Of a DNA stretch of 64,000 bases, positions 38,356 to 49,100 are shown in pieces. The stretch is taken from assembly GCF_014652795.1 (NCBI RefSeq), contig NZ_BMZM01000001.1, positions 868,001 through 932,000 on the forward strand, in the 5' to 3' direction. Both the position numbers and the translations under genes were made by a program. The notes beneath the pieces are model-generated. The model did not search any database and was not told where the DNA came from. It worked only from the letters and a program-made list of their open reading frames with translations. Source of the DNA: Kushneria pakistanensis. GTDB taxonomy: Bacteria > Pseudomonadota > Gammaproteobacteria > Pseudomonadales > Halomonadaceae. Each line of letters opens with the position of its first letter. The first letter of the stretch is position 1.

Positions 38356-41025
38356 ATGGGCAAGTCACTGGTGATCGTCGAGTCGCCGGCCAAGGCCAAG
38401 ACCATCAACAAGTACCTCGGCAACGATTTCATCGTGAAATCGAGCGTGGGTCATATTCGTGATCTGCCGACCAGTGGTAGTGGCAAGAATGCCACTGACC
38501 CTTCCGAGCGTGCGCGCCAGGCCGCTGCCACACGCAAGATGTCTGCCGAGGAAAAGGCAGTCTATAAAAAGCGCAAGAGCCATGATCAGCTGATCCGCCG
38601 TATGGGCGTTGATCCTGAAAATGGCTGGCAGGCGCATTATGAGATCCTGCCGGGCAAGGAAAAGGTCGTCGATGAGCTCAAAAAGCTCGCCGAAAAGGCA
38701 GACGCCGTCTATCTCGCCACCGACCTTGACCGCGAAGGGGAGGCCATTGCGTGGCACCTGCGCGAAACCATTGGTGGGGATGCGTCACGCTATCGCCGTG
38801 TGGTGTTCAACGAGATCACCAAAAATGCCATTGCCCAGGCGTTTGAAACGCCCGGCGAGCTCAAGCTGGATCGTGTTCATGCCCAGCAGGCTCGACGTTT
38901 TCTGGATCGTGTGGTGGGCTTCATGGTATCGCCGCTGCTCTGGAACAAGGTGGCACGCGGACTATCGGCAGGGCGTGTTCAATCCGTGGCCGTGCGTCTG
39001 ATTGTCGAGCGTGAGCGTGAAATTCGCGCCTTTACGCCGGAAGAGTTCTGGGATGTTCATGCAGATCTTGAGGCCCACAGTGGTGATAGCGTCCGCTTTG
39101 AAGTGGCACGCCATGCCGGTCAGGCGTTCCGGCCTGTCAGTGAGGCACAGACAACGTCGCTGATTGCGCCGCTTGAAAAGGCCGAGTACGTCATTACCGG
39201 ACGTGAGGATCGCCCGACCTCCAGCAAGCCCGGCGCGCCCTTTATTACGTCTACCCTGCAGCAGGCCGCCAGTGGTCGTCTGGGCTTTTCGGTCAAAAAG
39301 ACCATGACCCTGGCGCAGCGCCTGTATGAAGCAGGCTTTATTACCTATATGCGTACCGATTCGACCAACCTGTCGGCCGATGCCATCAGCATGGCCCGGG
39401 ACTATATCGAATCGGAAATGGGCAGCAACTACCTGCCCGATGCGCCCAACGTCTATTCCAGCAAGGCGGGCGCGCAGGAGGCACACGAGGCCATCAGGCC
39501 CACGGATGTGCGTCGTACGGCAACTGATCTCAATGGCATGGAGCGTGACGCCGAGCGTCTTTATGAGCTGATCTGGCGTCAGTTCCTGGCCTGCCAGATG
39601 GTGCCGGCGCAGTATTTGTCGACCACGCTGAGCATTGAAGTGGAAAACTTCGAGCTGCGTGCGAAAGGGCGTGTATTGCGCTTTGATGGTTACACCCGGG
39701 TGCTCAAGCCTTCCTCCAGAAAGGAAGAGGATCAGCAGCTGCCTGACCTGGGCAAGGGCGAGAGACTTTCGCTCAAGGCACTTGATCCGCGGCAGCATTT
39801 CACCAAGCCGACCGCACGCTACACCGAGGCCAGTCTCGTCAAGGAGCTTGAGAAGCGTGGTATTGGCAGGCCTTCGACCTATGCCGCCATCATCTCCACG
39901 ATCCAGGAGCGAGGCTATGCCAAGCTTGATAGTCGCCGCTTTTACGCCGAGAAGCTCGGTGAAATCGTAACCGACAGGCTGGTAGAGTCCTTTCATGACC
40001 TGCTGGATTATGGTTTTACGGCACGCATGGAAGATGAGCTCGACCATGTAGCCGATGGCGATCGTGACTGGCGGGATCTGCTCAACAGTTTCTACGGCGA
40101 TTTCCGCGCCCGGCTTGATCATGCCGAGGGCGAAGAGGGCATGCGGCCCAATCAGCCCATCGAGACCGACATTCGGTGTCCGACCTGTGACCGGGCGATG
40201 CAGATCCGCATTGCCTCAACCGGTGTCTTTCTGGGCTGTTCAGGCTACAACCTGCCGCCCAAGGAGCGTTGCAAGACCACCATCGATCTTTTGCCGGGCG
40301 ATGAGGCGGTACCGGCCGATGCCGATGACAATGCCGAAACCGATGCCCTGCGCGCCAAGCGCCGTAATCCGAATACGGGCACGGCCATGGACAGCTATCT
40401 CATCGACGAGACGCGCAAGATCCATATCAGCAACGACGATGATGGCTACTACGAAATTGAAGAAGGTCACTTTCGTATCAAGGGCTATGAAGGTCCGACC
40501 ATCGAATGTGACAAGTGCGGCTCAGAGATGCAGCTTCGTACAGGCCGATTCGGCAAATATTTCGCCTGTACCAATGACGACTGCAAAAATACGCGCAAGC
40601 TGCTGAAAAGCGGTGAACCTGCGCCACCCAAGATGGATCCGATCCCGATGCCGGAGCTGGCCTGTCAGAAGGTGGACGACCATTACGTGCTGCGTGATGG
40701 CGCCAGCGGACTTTTCCTGGCCGCCAGTCAGTTTCCCAAAAATCGTGAAACACGACCGCCGCTGGTCAGTGAGATCAAAGGGCATGATGAGGCGCTGCCC
40801 GAAAAGTATCATTTTCTTTTAAAGGCACCCGAGCAGGACCCGGATGGCCACCCGGCGCAGATCAGGTTCTCTCGCAAGACCAAAAGCCAGTACGTGCTGA
40901 CCGAGGCGGACGGCAAGGCAACCGGCTGGAAGGCACTGTGGGACGGTGCGCGCTGGCAGGTTGAAGACAATCGAAAGGTTGCTGGTGCCAAAAAGGGCGG
41001 CAAGGCAGGGCAGCAGGCCTCATGA
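38356..41025 (+). CDS. topA: DNA topoisomerase I
   Basis: 889-aa type IA topoisomerase that relaxes negative supercoils. The Toprim domain starts at [15 protein letters not shown] and includes the [13 protein letters not shown] metal motif. The active tyrosine is Tyr331 in [10 protein letters not shown]. The C-terminal part has at least two visible four-cysteine zinc modules (CPTC with its later cysteines, and CDKCG with CTNDDC), then basic repeats ending in a Lys- and Gly-rich tail. Length is normal. The next gene starts within its last codon. Confidence 0.97.
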   Translation: MGKSLVIVESPAKAKTINKYLGNDFIVKSSVGHIRDLPTSGSGKNATDPSERARQAAATRKMSAEEKAVYKKRKSHDQLIRRMGVDPENGWQAHYEILPGKEKVVDELKKLAEKADAVYLATDLDREGEAIAWHLRETIGGDASRYRRVVFNEITKNAIAQAFETPGELKLDRVHAQQARRFLDRVVGFMVSPLLWNKVARGLSAGRVQSVAVRLIVEREREIRAFTPEEFWDVHADLEAHSGDSVRFEVARHAGQAFRPVSEAQTTSLIAPLEKAEYVITGREDRPTSSKPGAPFITSTLQQAASGRLGFSVKKTMTLAQRLYEAGFITYMRTDSTNLSADAISMARDYIESEMGSNYLPDAPNVYSSKAGAQEAHEAIRPTDVRRTATDLNGMERDAERLYELIWRQFLACQMVPAQYLSTTLSIEVENFELRAKGRVLRFDGYTRVLKPSSRKEEDQQLPDLGKGERLSLKALDPRQHFTKPTARYTEASLVKELEKRGIGRPSTYAAIISTIQERGYAKLDSRRFYAEKLGEIVTDRLVESFHDLLDYGFTARMEDELDHVADGDRDWRDLLNSFYGDFRARLDHAEGEEGMRPNQPIETDIRCPTCDRAMQIRIASTGVFLGCSGYNLPPKERCKTTIDLLPGDEAVPADADDNAETDALRAKRRNPNTGTAMDSYLIDETRKIHISNDDDGYYEIEEGHFRIKGYEGPTIECDKCGSEMQLRTGRFGKYFACTNDDCKNTRKLLKSGEPAPPKMDPIPMPELACQKVDDHYVLRDGASGLFLAASQFPKNRETRPPLVSEIKGHDEALPEKYHFLLKAPEQDPDGHPAQIRFSRKTKSQYVLTEADGKATGWKALWDGARWQVEDNRKVAGAKKGGKAGQQAS

Positions 41026-41480
41026 GTCATCAGGGTCGAACCAATCAGCTGCTGTATCAGGCCATGCTGCTGCTCGATCAGCCGGCAGGTAATGATGAGC
41101 ACGCCGATGCGCGGCATCGGGCGCTCGAGGAAGGCGCGCTTTCAATGCTTGAAATGGCGCTTGAAAGTGTGATCAGGGAAATTGCGCATACCTGTCGGTG
41201 GCCCCAGGCACACTGGCGTACGGTGCTTGAGCAGCCGCCGGCGCCTGTTGCGGAAATTGAACTGCTGCGGGGGCTTATGGCCCAGCCGGAAAGCTGGCTT
41301 GCCAGATTATTGCATCTGCTTGATCGCCTTCATGATGAAAGTGGTGCTGCGCAGCTGCAGCGCCATGACAACATGATTGCGTCCAGTGGGCATGAGGCAC
41401 TTGCCCAGCAATTGGCCAGGTGTCTTGATGATTTCAGGGCATTGCTCCCAAGACTTCGTGAAACCAGTTATGAATGGTAA
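41022..41480 (+). CDS. Small helical protein linked to topA (DUF6586-like)
   Basis: 152-aa predicted cytoplasmic protein, almost entirely helical. It begins with an RTNQLLYQA motif recalling the DUF6586 proteins that follow topA in pseudomonads. Its ATG overlaps the topA stop by four bases (ATGA), so the two are translated together. There is no membrane segment or catalytic signature. The coupling suggests a role tied to topology or replication, but no function is known to me. Confidence 0.72.
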   Translation: MSHQGRTNQLLYQAMLLLDQPAGNDEHADARHRALEEGALSMLEMALESVIREIAHTCRWPQAHWRTVLEQPPAPVAEIELLRGLMAQPESWLARLLHLLDRLHDESGAAQLQRHDNMIASSGHEALAQQLARCLDDFRALLPRLRETSYEW

Positions 41481-41569
41481 TTTCTTGTATTTGATAAACG
41501 TGACATCGCCATTAAAGGGCCTTAACATTGCTTTAATGTTCTTCGCTGATTGGATCGGTGAGGTGGCCC

Positions 41570-41815
41570 ATGACTGAAGCTGCTGTATTTGAAATCGTTG
41601 AGCTTGAGGATGGGCAGTTTGTGCTGCGCGCTGCTGACAGCGATGAAGAACACGAGCCGCTGGTCAGCATTCGTTTTTCATCCCAGACGCTTGAGCTGCT
41701 GCGCCATCATCGCTTTGATGTCGCCCGCGAGATGCTTGATCATCTAATCTCCCGCTCCGTGCTGGCAGAAGAAGATGATGCCATCGATGCCCTCAGTCCT
41801 GCCGCCATTCATTGA
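41570..41815 (+). CDS. Small conserved-looking acidic protein (81 aa)
   Basis: 81-aa protein beginning MTEAAVFEIVELEDGQFVL, with a strand-strand-helix pattern and an acidic C-terminus (LAEEDDAIDAL). It lies between topA and lexA, where pseudomonads carry a similar small gene. A GGTGAGG site precedes the ATG at 41570; an earlier in-frame ATG at 41558 is less well placed. Function is unknown. Two hairpins follow it. Confidence 0.62.
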   Translation: MTEAAVFEIVELEDGQFVLRAADSDEEHEPLVSIRFSSQTLELLRHHRFDVAREMLDHLISRSVLAEEDDAIDALSPAAIH

Positions 41816-41835
41816 TCCACCTTTTTGATCTGATC

Positions 41836-41888
41836 GATACCTGTCCATGGGCAGGTATCATCGTTTCAGGTCTTCGGGCCTGAAAAAT
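41836..41888 (+). terminator. Tandem hairpins after the 81-aa gene
   Basis: The first hairpin is GATACCTG / CAGGTATC. The second is TTTCAGGTC-TTCG-GGCCTGAAA, with a stable TTCG loop, followed by AAT. Either could end transcription before the InaA-like gene, though T-runs are short. Confidence 0.5.
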
Positions 41889-41904
41889 CCGGAATCAATG
41901 TGTT

Positions 41905-42606
41905 ATGTCAGAGACCCCGCAGGGCGATTTTGACTTCTGGTGGCAGGCACCGGGAGAGTGGGTAGAGCCTCCCAATGAGCGCAAGGGTGGCCTCAGCGGT
42001 GTGCGCTTTATCAGGCCCGACCCACAAGGGCCTTCCTTCTATGTGAAGATTCAGCACGGCCATTTATTTCATAGCCTGCGCTATCCATTTGGCCAGCCCA
42101 CCACGGTACGTGAGTGGCAGGCCCTCAAGCGATGCCAGAGGCTGGGTGTCAGTGCACCTCCCCCTGTCTTTTTCAAGGCCAGAAAAGGCGAGCAGGGATG
42201 GCAGGCCGTCATGGTGACCAGGGCGCTACTGGGGTATCAAAGCCTGCAGGCCATGCTAATGGCGGATCAGCTTGAGCAGATGCAGCGCACGGCAATATTC
42301 GAGGCACTGGCGAATAACCTGATCAGACTGCACCGCAGCCGCTACAAGCATGGGCATCTGTATCCCAAGGAAGTACTGGTTCGAATCGATGACGATGGCC
42401 AGGCAAGTACGGCGCTTGTAGATCTTGAGAAGTGCCAGCGACGTCCATCGGCGCGTCTGGCCGCCATGCGGGATCTCACACGCCTTTTTGGCGATGCGCG
42501 TCCAATGGGAATGCGTGATGAGGAGTGCCATCTGATGATGGACATTTATCAGCGCTCGGGAATTGCCCTGGACAGGGCGCGGCTCATGTTGCCACGAGTG
42601 CGTTAG
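41905..42606 (+). CDS. inaA: InaA-like protein of the lipopolysaccharide kinase fold
   Basis: 233-aa protein of the InaA/WaaP-like kinase fold. It has an N-terminal strand region with a likely ATP lysine (FYVKIQHG), then a catalytic-loop region reading HGHLYPKEVLV and a metal-loop region LVDLEKCQRR. In canonical members the loop is HxD; here a histidine stands in place of the catalytic aspartate. Acid- or weak-acid-induced InaA proteins are known to be atypical here. Activity is therefore uncertain. It converges on lexA with only 35 bases between. Confidence 0.72.
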   Translation: MSETPQGDFDFWWQAPGEWVEPPNERKGGLSGVRFIRPDPQGPSFYVKIQHGHLFHSLRYPFGQPTTVREWQALKRCQRLGVSAPPPVFFKARKGEQGWQAVMVTRALLGYQSLQAMLMADQLEQMQRTAIFEALANNLIRLHRSRYKHGHLYPKEVLVRIDDDGQASTALVDLEKCQRRPSARLAAMRDLTRLFGDARPMGMRDEECHLMMDIYQRSGIALDRARLMLPRVR

Positions 42607-42627
42607 GTGCGCCCGGAGGCGCACCTT
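42605..42627. terminator. Hairpin between convergent inaA and lexA
   Basis: The perfect arms AGGTGCGCC / GGCGCACCT have a CGGA loop and overlap the inaA stop. There is no long T-run on either side, so function as a terminator is only likely. Confidence 0.5.
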
Positions 42628-42641
42628 CATGCATTCAGTGC

Positions 42642-43271
42642 TTACAGGCCGTTGCCATCATCACCGCGTATGACACCAACACCCACACCTTCGATATCAA
42701 GACTCTGTCGGGTCAGATCAATCATGATGGGTTCAAAATCAGGGTTTTCGGCAATCAGGCTGACAATGCTGCCCTGGCGTTTAAAGCGCTTGACCGTGAC
42801 GTCGTCTCCCAGACGGGCCACGACAATCTGGCCGTCGCGCGCATCATGTGTGCGATGAACGGCCAGCAGATCCCCATCAAGAATTCCGGCATCACGCATG
42901 GAAAGCCCGCGTACGCGAAGCAGATAATCAGCACCGGGATTGAAGAAATCGGCAGGCATCGGGCAGTAACGAGAGATATGTTCTGCTGCAAGAATGGGGC
43001 TGCCAGCGGCGACTTCTCCGATCACCGGCAGGCCGGCTGTCGCGCTTTCCTGCTCCTGACCGGAAATGCGAATGCCGCGGGAAGTGCCGGGGATCATTTC
43101 GATAACGCCCTTTTTACGCAGGGCACGCAGGTGCTCTTCGGCGGCATTGGGTGAGCGAAACCCCAGTGCGCCGGCAATTTCGGCACGCGTAGGCGGGTAG
43201 CCGAGTTCACTGATGGTCCTCGCAATGAAATCGAATACGGCCTGTTGGCGTGCGGTCAACGGTCGTGTCAT
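42642..43271 (-). CDS. lexA: SOS repressor LexA
   Basis: 209-aa repressor of the DNA damage response. The N-terminal winged helix ([23 protein letters not shown]) binds the operator. The self-cleavage bond is Ala89-Gly90 (EVAAGSP), and the Ser124/Lys161 dyad is intact (GLSM and VKR). It is divergent from a psrA-like regulator, the order found in pseudomonads. An SOS box lies 13 bases before its start. Confidence 0.97.
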   Translation of the reverse strand: MTRPLTARQQAVFDFIARTISELGYPPTRAEIAGALGFRSPNAAEEHLRALRKKGVIEMIPGTSRGIRISGQEQESATAGLPVIGEVAAGSPILAAEHISRYCPMPADFFNPGADYLLRVRGLSMRDAGILDGDLLAVHRTHDARDGQIVVARLGDDVTVKRFKRQGSIVSLIAENPDFEPIMIDLTRQSLDIEGVGVGVIRGDDGNGL

Positions 43272-43283
43272 GTGCAGTGGCCA

Positions 43284-43299
43284 TTGTTGATGTATACAG
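43284..43299 (-). promoter_or_regulatory. SOS box (LexA operator) of lexA
   Basis: On the minus strand the sequence CTGTATACATCAACAA matches CTGT-N8-ACAG except for the last base. It lies 13 bases before the lexA ATG, as expected for self-repression. Confidence 0.75.
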
Positions 43300-43436
43300 T
43301 ATGTGATTGTATCCAGTCATCAGGCCAATGCAAGCATTTGGAGGCTGGCGTGAGTACACGGGTCAAGTGGCAATGGTGATATCATCAAATGCTGGCCTGT
43401 ACGTTTTATTTTCATGACAGAGAACTGATATTTTCC

Positions 43437-44147
43437 ATGGTGCCATCCGATACCGTGACCCGAATCCTTGATGCGGCCGAAGTTCTGTTTGCCGAGCATG
43501 GCTTTTCCGAAACTTCCCTGCGTCGGATCACCGGCCGAGCCGAGGTCAACCTTGCTGCTGTCAATTACCACTTTGGCTCCAAGCAGGCGCTGATTCAGGC
43601 TGTTTTCTTCAGATACCTGGATCCGTTCAGTGCAGATCTCAATGCGCGCCTTGATGCGCTCGAGACCCATGAGGCGGGGCCAGCGGATCTTGAAGGACTT
43701 CTCGATACGCTATTTGCCAGTGTGCTGGAGATGCCTTCTGAAAGTCATGATCTGAGAACGTTCATGAAGCTTCTGGGGCTTGCCTACTCACAGACACAGC
43801 GTCATCTTCGTGACGAGCTCGGAAAGCGTTATGGCAATATCTTTTCACGGTTTTTGAAACTGCTCAGGCAGGCCACGCCGGAACTGGCCGATGATGAACG
43901 CTTCTGGCGACTGCATTTCATGCTGGGGTCGGTCATCTTTACCCTTTCCGGGCTCAATACGCTGCGCGATATTGCAGAGCATGACTATCATCAGCGCATT
44001 ACGATTCGAGAACTGGCTCAGCGGTTGAAGCCGGTTGCCCTGCATGCCCTGCGCGCACCTGTTACCGATATCGGGTCGGCGTCTGTGCCGGGTTATCACT
44101 CGGATGTTGATGTGACTCACCACGCCAGAACAGGAACGCATTCATGA
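43437..44147 (+). CDS. psrA: TetR-family regulator, PsrA type
   Basis: 236-aa TetR repressor. The N-terminal helix-turn-helix (TSLRRITGRAEVNLAAVNYHFGSKQALIQAVF) closely follows the PsrA pattern, a fatty-acid-sensing regulator of beta-oxidation genes in pseudomonads. The ligand-binding domain fills the rest, and the last 25 residues look disordered. The ATG at 43437 fits the family start, although no good ribosome site is visible. It overlaps nagZ by four bases (ATGA). Position beside lexA supports the PsrA name; the PsrA operator was not found upstream. Confidence 0.82.
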   Translation: MVPSDTVTRILDAAEVLFAEHGFSETSLRRITGRAEVNLAAVNYHFGSKQALIQAVFFRYLDPFSADLNARLDALETHEAGPADLEGLLDTLFASVLEMPSESHDLRTFMKLLGLAYSQTQRHLRDELGKRYGNIFSRFLKLLRQATPELADDERFWRLHFMLGSVIFTLSGLNTLRDIAEHDYHQRITIRELAQRLKPVALHALRAPVTDIGSASVPGYHSDVDVTHHARTGTHS

Positions 44148-45181
44148 TCGATTCTCAAGCCCCAGCCTTCGGAGGGGCTCTCATGTGCGATGTCCAGGGC
44201 ATGCGCCTGAGTGACGAAGAGCGTGACTGGCTATTACATCCTGCCGTGGGCGGTATCATTCTCTTTGCGCGCAACGTTGAATCACCCGACCAGATGCGTC
44301 GTTTATGTGACGACATTCGCCGGTGTCGCCCCAATATCGTGATCGGCATCGATCAGGAGGGCGGGCGTGTCCAGCGTCTTCGCCATGGCGTGACAGCACT
44401 GCCGCCCATGGCATGTCTTGGCCGGTATTATCGGGACGCTCCGGATAATGCCCTGACGCTCGCTCGTGACACTGGCTGGCTACTGGCCATGGAAATGGCG
44501 GCCTGCGGGGCGGATTTTTCCTTTGCGCCGGTGCTGGATCTGGATGATGACCGTTGCCCGGCCATCGGCAATCGTGCCTTTTCTGATGACCCGCAACATG
44601 TGGTTGCACTGGCCGGGGCCTTTATCCAGGGATTTGAGGATGCCGGCATGGCCAGTGTCGGCAAGCACTTTCCGGGCCATGGGGGTGTCACGCTCGATTC
44701 CCATCTCGTGATGCCTGAAGATACCCGCACACTTGAGGCGCTTGAAGCGCATGATCTGATTCCCTTCAGGTCACTGTCTGACAGATTGACCGGGATCATG
44801 CCGGCTCACGTACGTTTTACGAACATCGACGACCGACCCGCAGGTTTTTCACGCCGCTGGCTGGATTATCTGCGTCAGAATATCGGCTTTGAGGGCGTCA
44901 TTATTTCCGATGATCTCTCCATGGAAGGGGCGGCCATGGCGGGTGGGCCTGGCGAGCGTGTCATGGCAGCACTTGATGCCGGTTGTGATCTTGGTCTTTT
45001 ATGCAACGATGCCCAGGCAGCCGCGCTTGCCCGCCAAACGCTTGAGCAGCACACCATGCATGAGGAAACGCGCCAGCGCCTGGCAACGCTTCACTTTAAA
45101 GGCGAACGCATGACGCTTGAAGCTCTGAGGGCATTGCCAAGATGGCAGAAAACCGCCGAGGACCTGGCAGCACTTGACTGA
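44144..45181 (+). CDS. nagZ: Beta-N-acetylhexosaminidase NagZ
   Basis: 345-aa cytoplasmic glycoside hydrolase family 3 enzyme. It removes GlcNAc from anhydro-muropeptides in cell wall recycling and so affects AmpC induction in related species. The KHFPGHG loop carrying the catalytic histidine, GIDQEGGRVQRL and the nucleophile aspartate in ISDDLSMEGA are present. It is translationally coupled to the psrA-like gene. Confidence 0.95.
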   Translation: MIDSQAPAFGGALMCDVQGMRLSDEERDWLLHPAVGGIILFARNVESPDQMRRLCDDIRRCRPNIVIGIDQEGGRVQRLRHGVTALPPMACLGRYYRDAPDNALTLARDTGWLLAMEMAACGADFSFAPVLDLDDDRCPAIGNRAFSDDPQHVVALAGAFIQGFEDAGMASVGKHFPGHGGVTLDSHLVMPEDTRTLEALEAHDLIPFRSLSDRLTGIMPAHVRFTNIDDRPAGFSRRWLDYLRQNIGFEGVIISDDLSMEGAAMAGGPGERVMAALDAGCDLGLLCNDAQAAALARQTLEQHTMHEETRQRLATLHFKGERMTLEALRALPRWQKTAEDLAALD

Positions 45182-45380
45182 CCTCCTGCCAGCCTTGCAA
45201 AGGGTGTTGTGTTGATCTGTGGGATCCTGTCTGGACTTTCTGACGTTGAGTCACTTGAGCCCGGCCGCGATTCCCGGCAGGATAGCGCCCCTTTCAAATC
45301 CCGTGCCACCGCCGTGCGTACCTCGCAGCGATATGAGCGGCGCAAGGCCTCCTTCGATACCGATCCAGACAGTGAGTCAG

Positions 45381-45974
45381 ATGGCGATAACTGAAAAGCA
45401 CGATGATCATCTCGAGATAGCCCAGTATCACAATGACATGAAGGTCTTGATGGAAGAGGCGGACTGCCTGATCGATCTGCCTGCTGTCGAAAAGGCACTG
45501 GATGACATGGCCGAGCAATTGACGCGTACGCTTTCCGATCGGCTGCCGGTCTTTTACTGCGTCATGAATGGCGGGTTGATCGCGACCGGCCATCTGCTGA
45601 CAAGACTGGGGTTCCCGCTGGAGGTCGATTATCTTCATGCGACGCGCTATCGCGGTGGCCTGCGCGGCGGTGAACTGTTCTGGCGGGTTTCACCCGAGAT
45701 CCCGATGGCAGGGCGCCATGTGGTCATTGTTGACGATATTCTGGATGAGGGAGCCACGCTTGCTGCCATTCTTGAATATTGCCACCAGGCGGGCGCAGCA
45801 AGTGTCTCATCGGCGGTGCTGGTCGAAAAAATGCATGACCGCAAGGCAGTCCCGGATCTCAAGGCAGACTACTGTGGCCTGGAGGTCGAGGATCGTTACG
45901 TATTCGGCTTCGGCATGGACTACAAGGGCTACTGGCGCAATGCGCCAGGCATCTTTGCCCCACGTGGACTCTGA
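45381..45974 (+). CDS. hpt: Hypoxanthine-guanine phosphoribosyltransferase
   Basis: 197-aa purine salvage enzyme joining hypoxanthine or guanine to PRPP. The PRPP site reads VVIVDDILDEGATL, with the CVMNGGL loop upstream and a C-terminal DYKGYWRNAPGIF. The ATG at 45381 is the family start; the longer frame from 45219 is not family-like. It sits 199 bases after nagZ and converges on mfd. The exact base preference is inferred. Confidence 0.88.
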   Translation: MAITEKHDDHLEIAQYHNDMKVLMEEADCLIDLPAVEKALDDMAEQLTRTLSDRLPVFYCVMNGGLIATGHLLTRLGFPLEVDYLHATRYRGGLRGGELFWRVSPEIPMAGRHVVIVDDILDEGATLAAILEYCHQAGAASVSSAVLVEKMHDRKAVPDLKADYCGLEVEDRYVFGFGMDYKGYWRNAPGIFAPRGL

Positions 45975-45981
45975 CCAATAG

Positions 45982-46030
45982 CCTGTCATCTGCTGCTCAT
46001 CAGCGAGCCTGATGGGCAGCAGATGACAGG
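45982..46030. terminator. Long perfect hairpin after hpt
   Basis: The 15-bp arms CCTGTCATCTGCTGC / GCAGCAGATGACAGG enclose an inner CATCAG / CTGATG stem. There is no T-run. It may stop transcripts or protect the 3' end of the hpt RNA. Confidence 0.55.
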
Positions 46031-46057
46031 GCAGAGCATCATATGTATCCGAGCGAT

Positions 46058-46086
46058 AATGAACCGGCCATCATGGCCGGTTCATT
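46058..46086. terminator. Second hairpin between hpt and mfd
   Basis: The 13-bp arms AATGAACCGGCCA / TGGCCGGTTCATT have a 3-base loop. It is symmetrical, so usable from either side, and lies 25 bases past the mfd stop. Confidence 0.6.
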
Positions 46087-46111
46087 GCATTGTGCCCCGT
46101 AATATCTCCTC

Positions 46112-49100
46112 TTAGGCAGCCCTTGTTTTCTGGTTGAACCGATCAAGCAGCGCCTCGATGGCAGCAAAGCGTGCCTCGGCGGTTTCCATGGGTTGTTCAA
46201 ATCGCAGCATGTCAGCGCCATCAAGGCGGTACTGGCTGGGTGCTTTCTGCATCATCTGTACCAGCGTCATGGGTTCAACCGAGGTTTCCGCGCTGAACTG
46301 TATGCGACCGCGGCTATCGCCTGCCTCCAGACGTGTAATGCCCAGTTGTTCGGCACGCAGGCGCAGGCTGGCCTGACGGAAGAGGTATTTGACGGATTCC
46401 GGAAGTAGCCCGAAGCGGTCAATCATCTCGACCTGCAGCTCTCGCAGTTCACCATCGTTTCTGGCATTGCTGATCCGCTTGTACATGATCAGGCGCTGCT
46501 GAACGTCATGCATGTACTCCTCGGGGATCAGCGCCGGCAGGCCCAGGTTGATATCGACGCCTTCCGACATGGGCGCTTCAATGTTGGGCGTCTTGCCGCT
46601 TCGGATGGCATTTACGGCGCGGTCGAGCATTTCCATGTAAAGGCTGTAGCCAATGGTCTCGATCTGACCACTTTGCTCTTCACCCAGCAGCTCGCCGGCA
46701 CCACGAATCTCCAGATCATGGCTGGCAAGGGTAAAACCGGCACCCAGATCTTCGGCCTGTGTAATGGCCTCAAGGCGCTTGGTCGCATCCGAGGTGATCT
46801 GTTTGGGCGGCGGCGTGAGCAGGTAGGCGTAGGCCTGGTGATGCGAGCGGCCCACGCGGCCACGCAGCTGATGCAGTTGCGCAAGACCGAACTTGTCGGC
46901 ACGCTCGATAATGATGGTATTGGCACTGGGGACATCGATGCCGGTTTCAATGATGGTGGAGCACACCAGTACATTGAAACGCTTGTGATAGAAGTCCGAC
47001 ATGGCGCGCTCGAGTGCGCGTTCGGCCATTTGTCCATGGGCAACCCCCACACGTGCATCGGGCACCAGCTCACGGACCTTCTCGGCCGTAGCCTCGATCG
47101 ATTTGACTTCGTTGTGCAGATAGTAGACCTGACCGCCACGCAGCAGTTCGCGCAACACGGCCTCCTTGAGGACGGCCTGGTTGCGCTGCTGCACGAAGGT
47201 CTTGACCGAAAGCCTGCGAGCAGGCGGCGTGGCAATGATCGAAAGGTCGCGCATGCCGCTCATGGCCATGGAAAGCGTACGCGGGATCGGCGTGGCCGTC
47301 AGTGTCAGGATGTCGACCTCGGCACGCAGCGTCTTGAGCTTTTCCTTTTGATGCACGCCAAAGCGATGTTCTTCATCAATGATGACCAGCCCCAAGTTGG
47401 CAAACTCAAGCTCCTTGCCCAGAAGCTTGTGCGTGCCAATGACGATATCAATACGCCCATCACCGAGCCGCTCGAGCGTCTGTGATTGCAGCTTGCCACC
47501 CTGAAAGCGTGACAGGATATCGATATTGATGGCCGAGTCGGCGAAACGGTCGCGGAAGTTGTCAAAGTGCTGCTGTGCCAGCAGTGTCGTGGGCACCAGC
47601 ACCGCCACCTGCCGGCCGGACTGCACGGCCAGAAAGGCGGCCCGCATGGCCACTTCCGTCTTGCCAAAGCCGACATCACCGCAGATAACACGATCCATTG
47701 GCTGGGGCGAGGTCATGTCATGGATCACCGCGTCTATCGCCATGCGCTGATCGGGCGTTTCTTCGAAGGGGAAAGTGGCAGCAAAGCGGGCGTATTCCGG
47801 ACCCGGCGGTTCGCAGGCAAAGCCTTCGCGCGCTTCACGCCTGGCATAGACATCCAGCAGTTCGGCGGCCGTATCCCGGACTTTTTCTGCCGCCTTGCGG
47901 CGCGCCTTTTCCCACTGATCACTGCCCAGCTTGTGCAGCGGCGCGCTTTCATCGCTGGCGCCAGCATAGCGCGAAATCAGGTGCAGACTATCCACGGGAA
48001 CATACAAGCGTGCGCCGCCGGAATATTCGAGCGTCAGAAACTCGGCCGGCATGCCACCAGCGTGCAGGGTTTCAAGTCCCAGATAACGGCCTACGCCATG
48101 GGCCTTGTGAACGACCGGCGCGCCTTCCCTGAGCTCGGAGAGATGACGTATGGCCAGCTCGTTATCGTCCGTGGCACGACTGCGGCGCCGGCTCTGGCGC
48201 ACGATCTCACCATGCAGCTCGGTCTCGGTCAGGACCAGAATTTTTTCACTTTCAAGCCACAGCCCGCGCTCAAGCCCGCCTTCAACCAGCGCATGAGGCT
48301 GCGTGGCATCGAGAAAGCTCTGCCAGCTGTCGGTATCACCCAGGGACAGGTTCAAGGGGGCCAGCGTCTCGTGCAACGCTTCCTGCCTGCCTCGAGACTC
48401 TGCCACGAACAGCACGCGTAGATCGCTGTGGGTGTTTAGAAACTGCTCCAGCGCCGCCAGTGGTTTGGGCGCCCGGCCATCGATGGCAATGTCGGGCAGC
48501 GCTGTACCGTCGACCGGTGTGCCTTCATCATCCGTGCGCCACTGCAAGCGTGGATAACGGTTGATATGGCCGAAGAGTTCTGCCACGGGCACGAAGGCTC
48601 TGGTGGGTGGCAGCAGCGGGCGGGTAGGATCAACGCCCAGATTTTCATAGCGTCCCGTAATGGACTGCCAGTGACTTTCAGCGGCCTCGTAGCTGCCCGG
48701 TAGCAGCGCGCAGCGCAGCCTGTCACCAATATGGTCAAAAAGCGTTGAAGTTTGCTCAAAAAAGAGCGGCAGATACTGCTCAAGACCCGGGGATGGAATG
48801 CCCTGCAGGGCATCCAGATAAAGCGGGCAGTGGCGTGGGTCAACATCAAAAAGTGTTTCGAAGCCTTCACGAAAGCGCGCAATGGCGTCCTGGGTCAACG
48901 GGTATTCATGGGCCGGCAGTAGTTCGACACGGTTGATACGTTCACTTGAACGCTGCGTATCCGGATCAAAATGGCGCAGCGTATCAACCTCATCATCAAA
49001 AAGATCAATACGCAGCGGCTGCTCGCTGCCAACCGGATAAAGATCGATCAATGCACCACGAAAGGCATATTCGCCCGGCTCATAAACGGTCTCGACGGCG

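Noticed and set aside
38962-40122. 386-codon frame opposite topA
   Set aside because: An antisense artefact over an intact topoisomerase, without start signals or domain patterns.
41558-41569. Earlier ATG for the 81-aa gene
   Set aside because: The four extra codons overlap the GGTGAGG ribosome site that serves the ATG at 41570.
46508-48421. Two long plus-strand frames (325 and 284 codons) opposite mfd
   Set aside because: Both mirror the Mfd coding sequence and lack family features. Mfd itself is complete.
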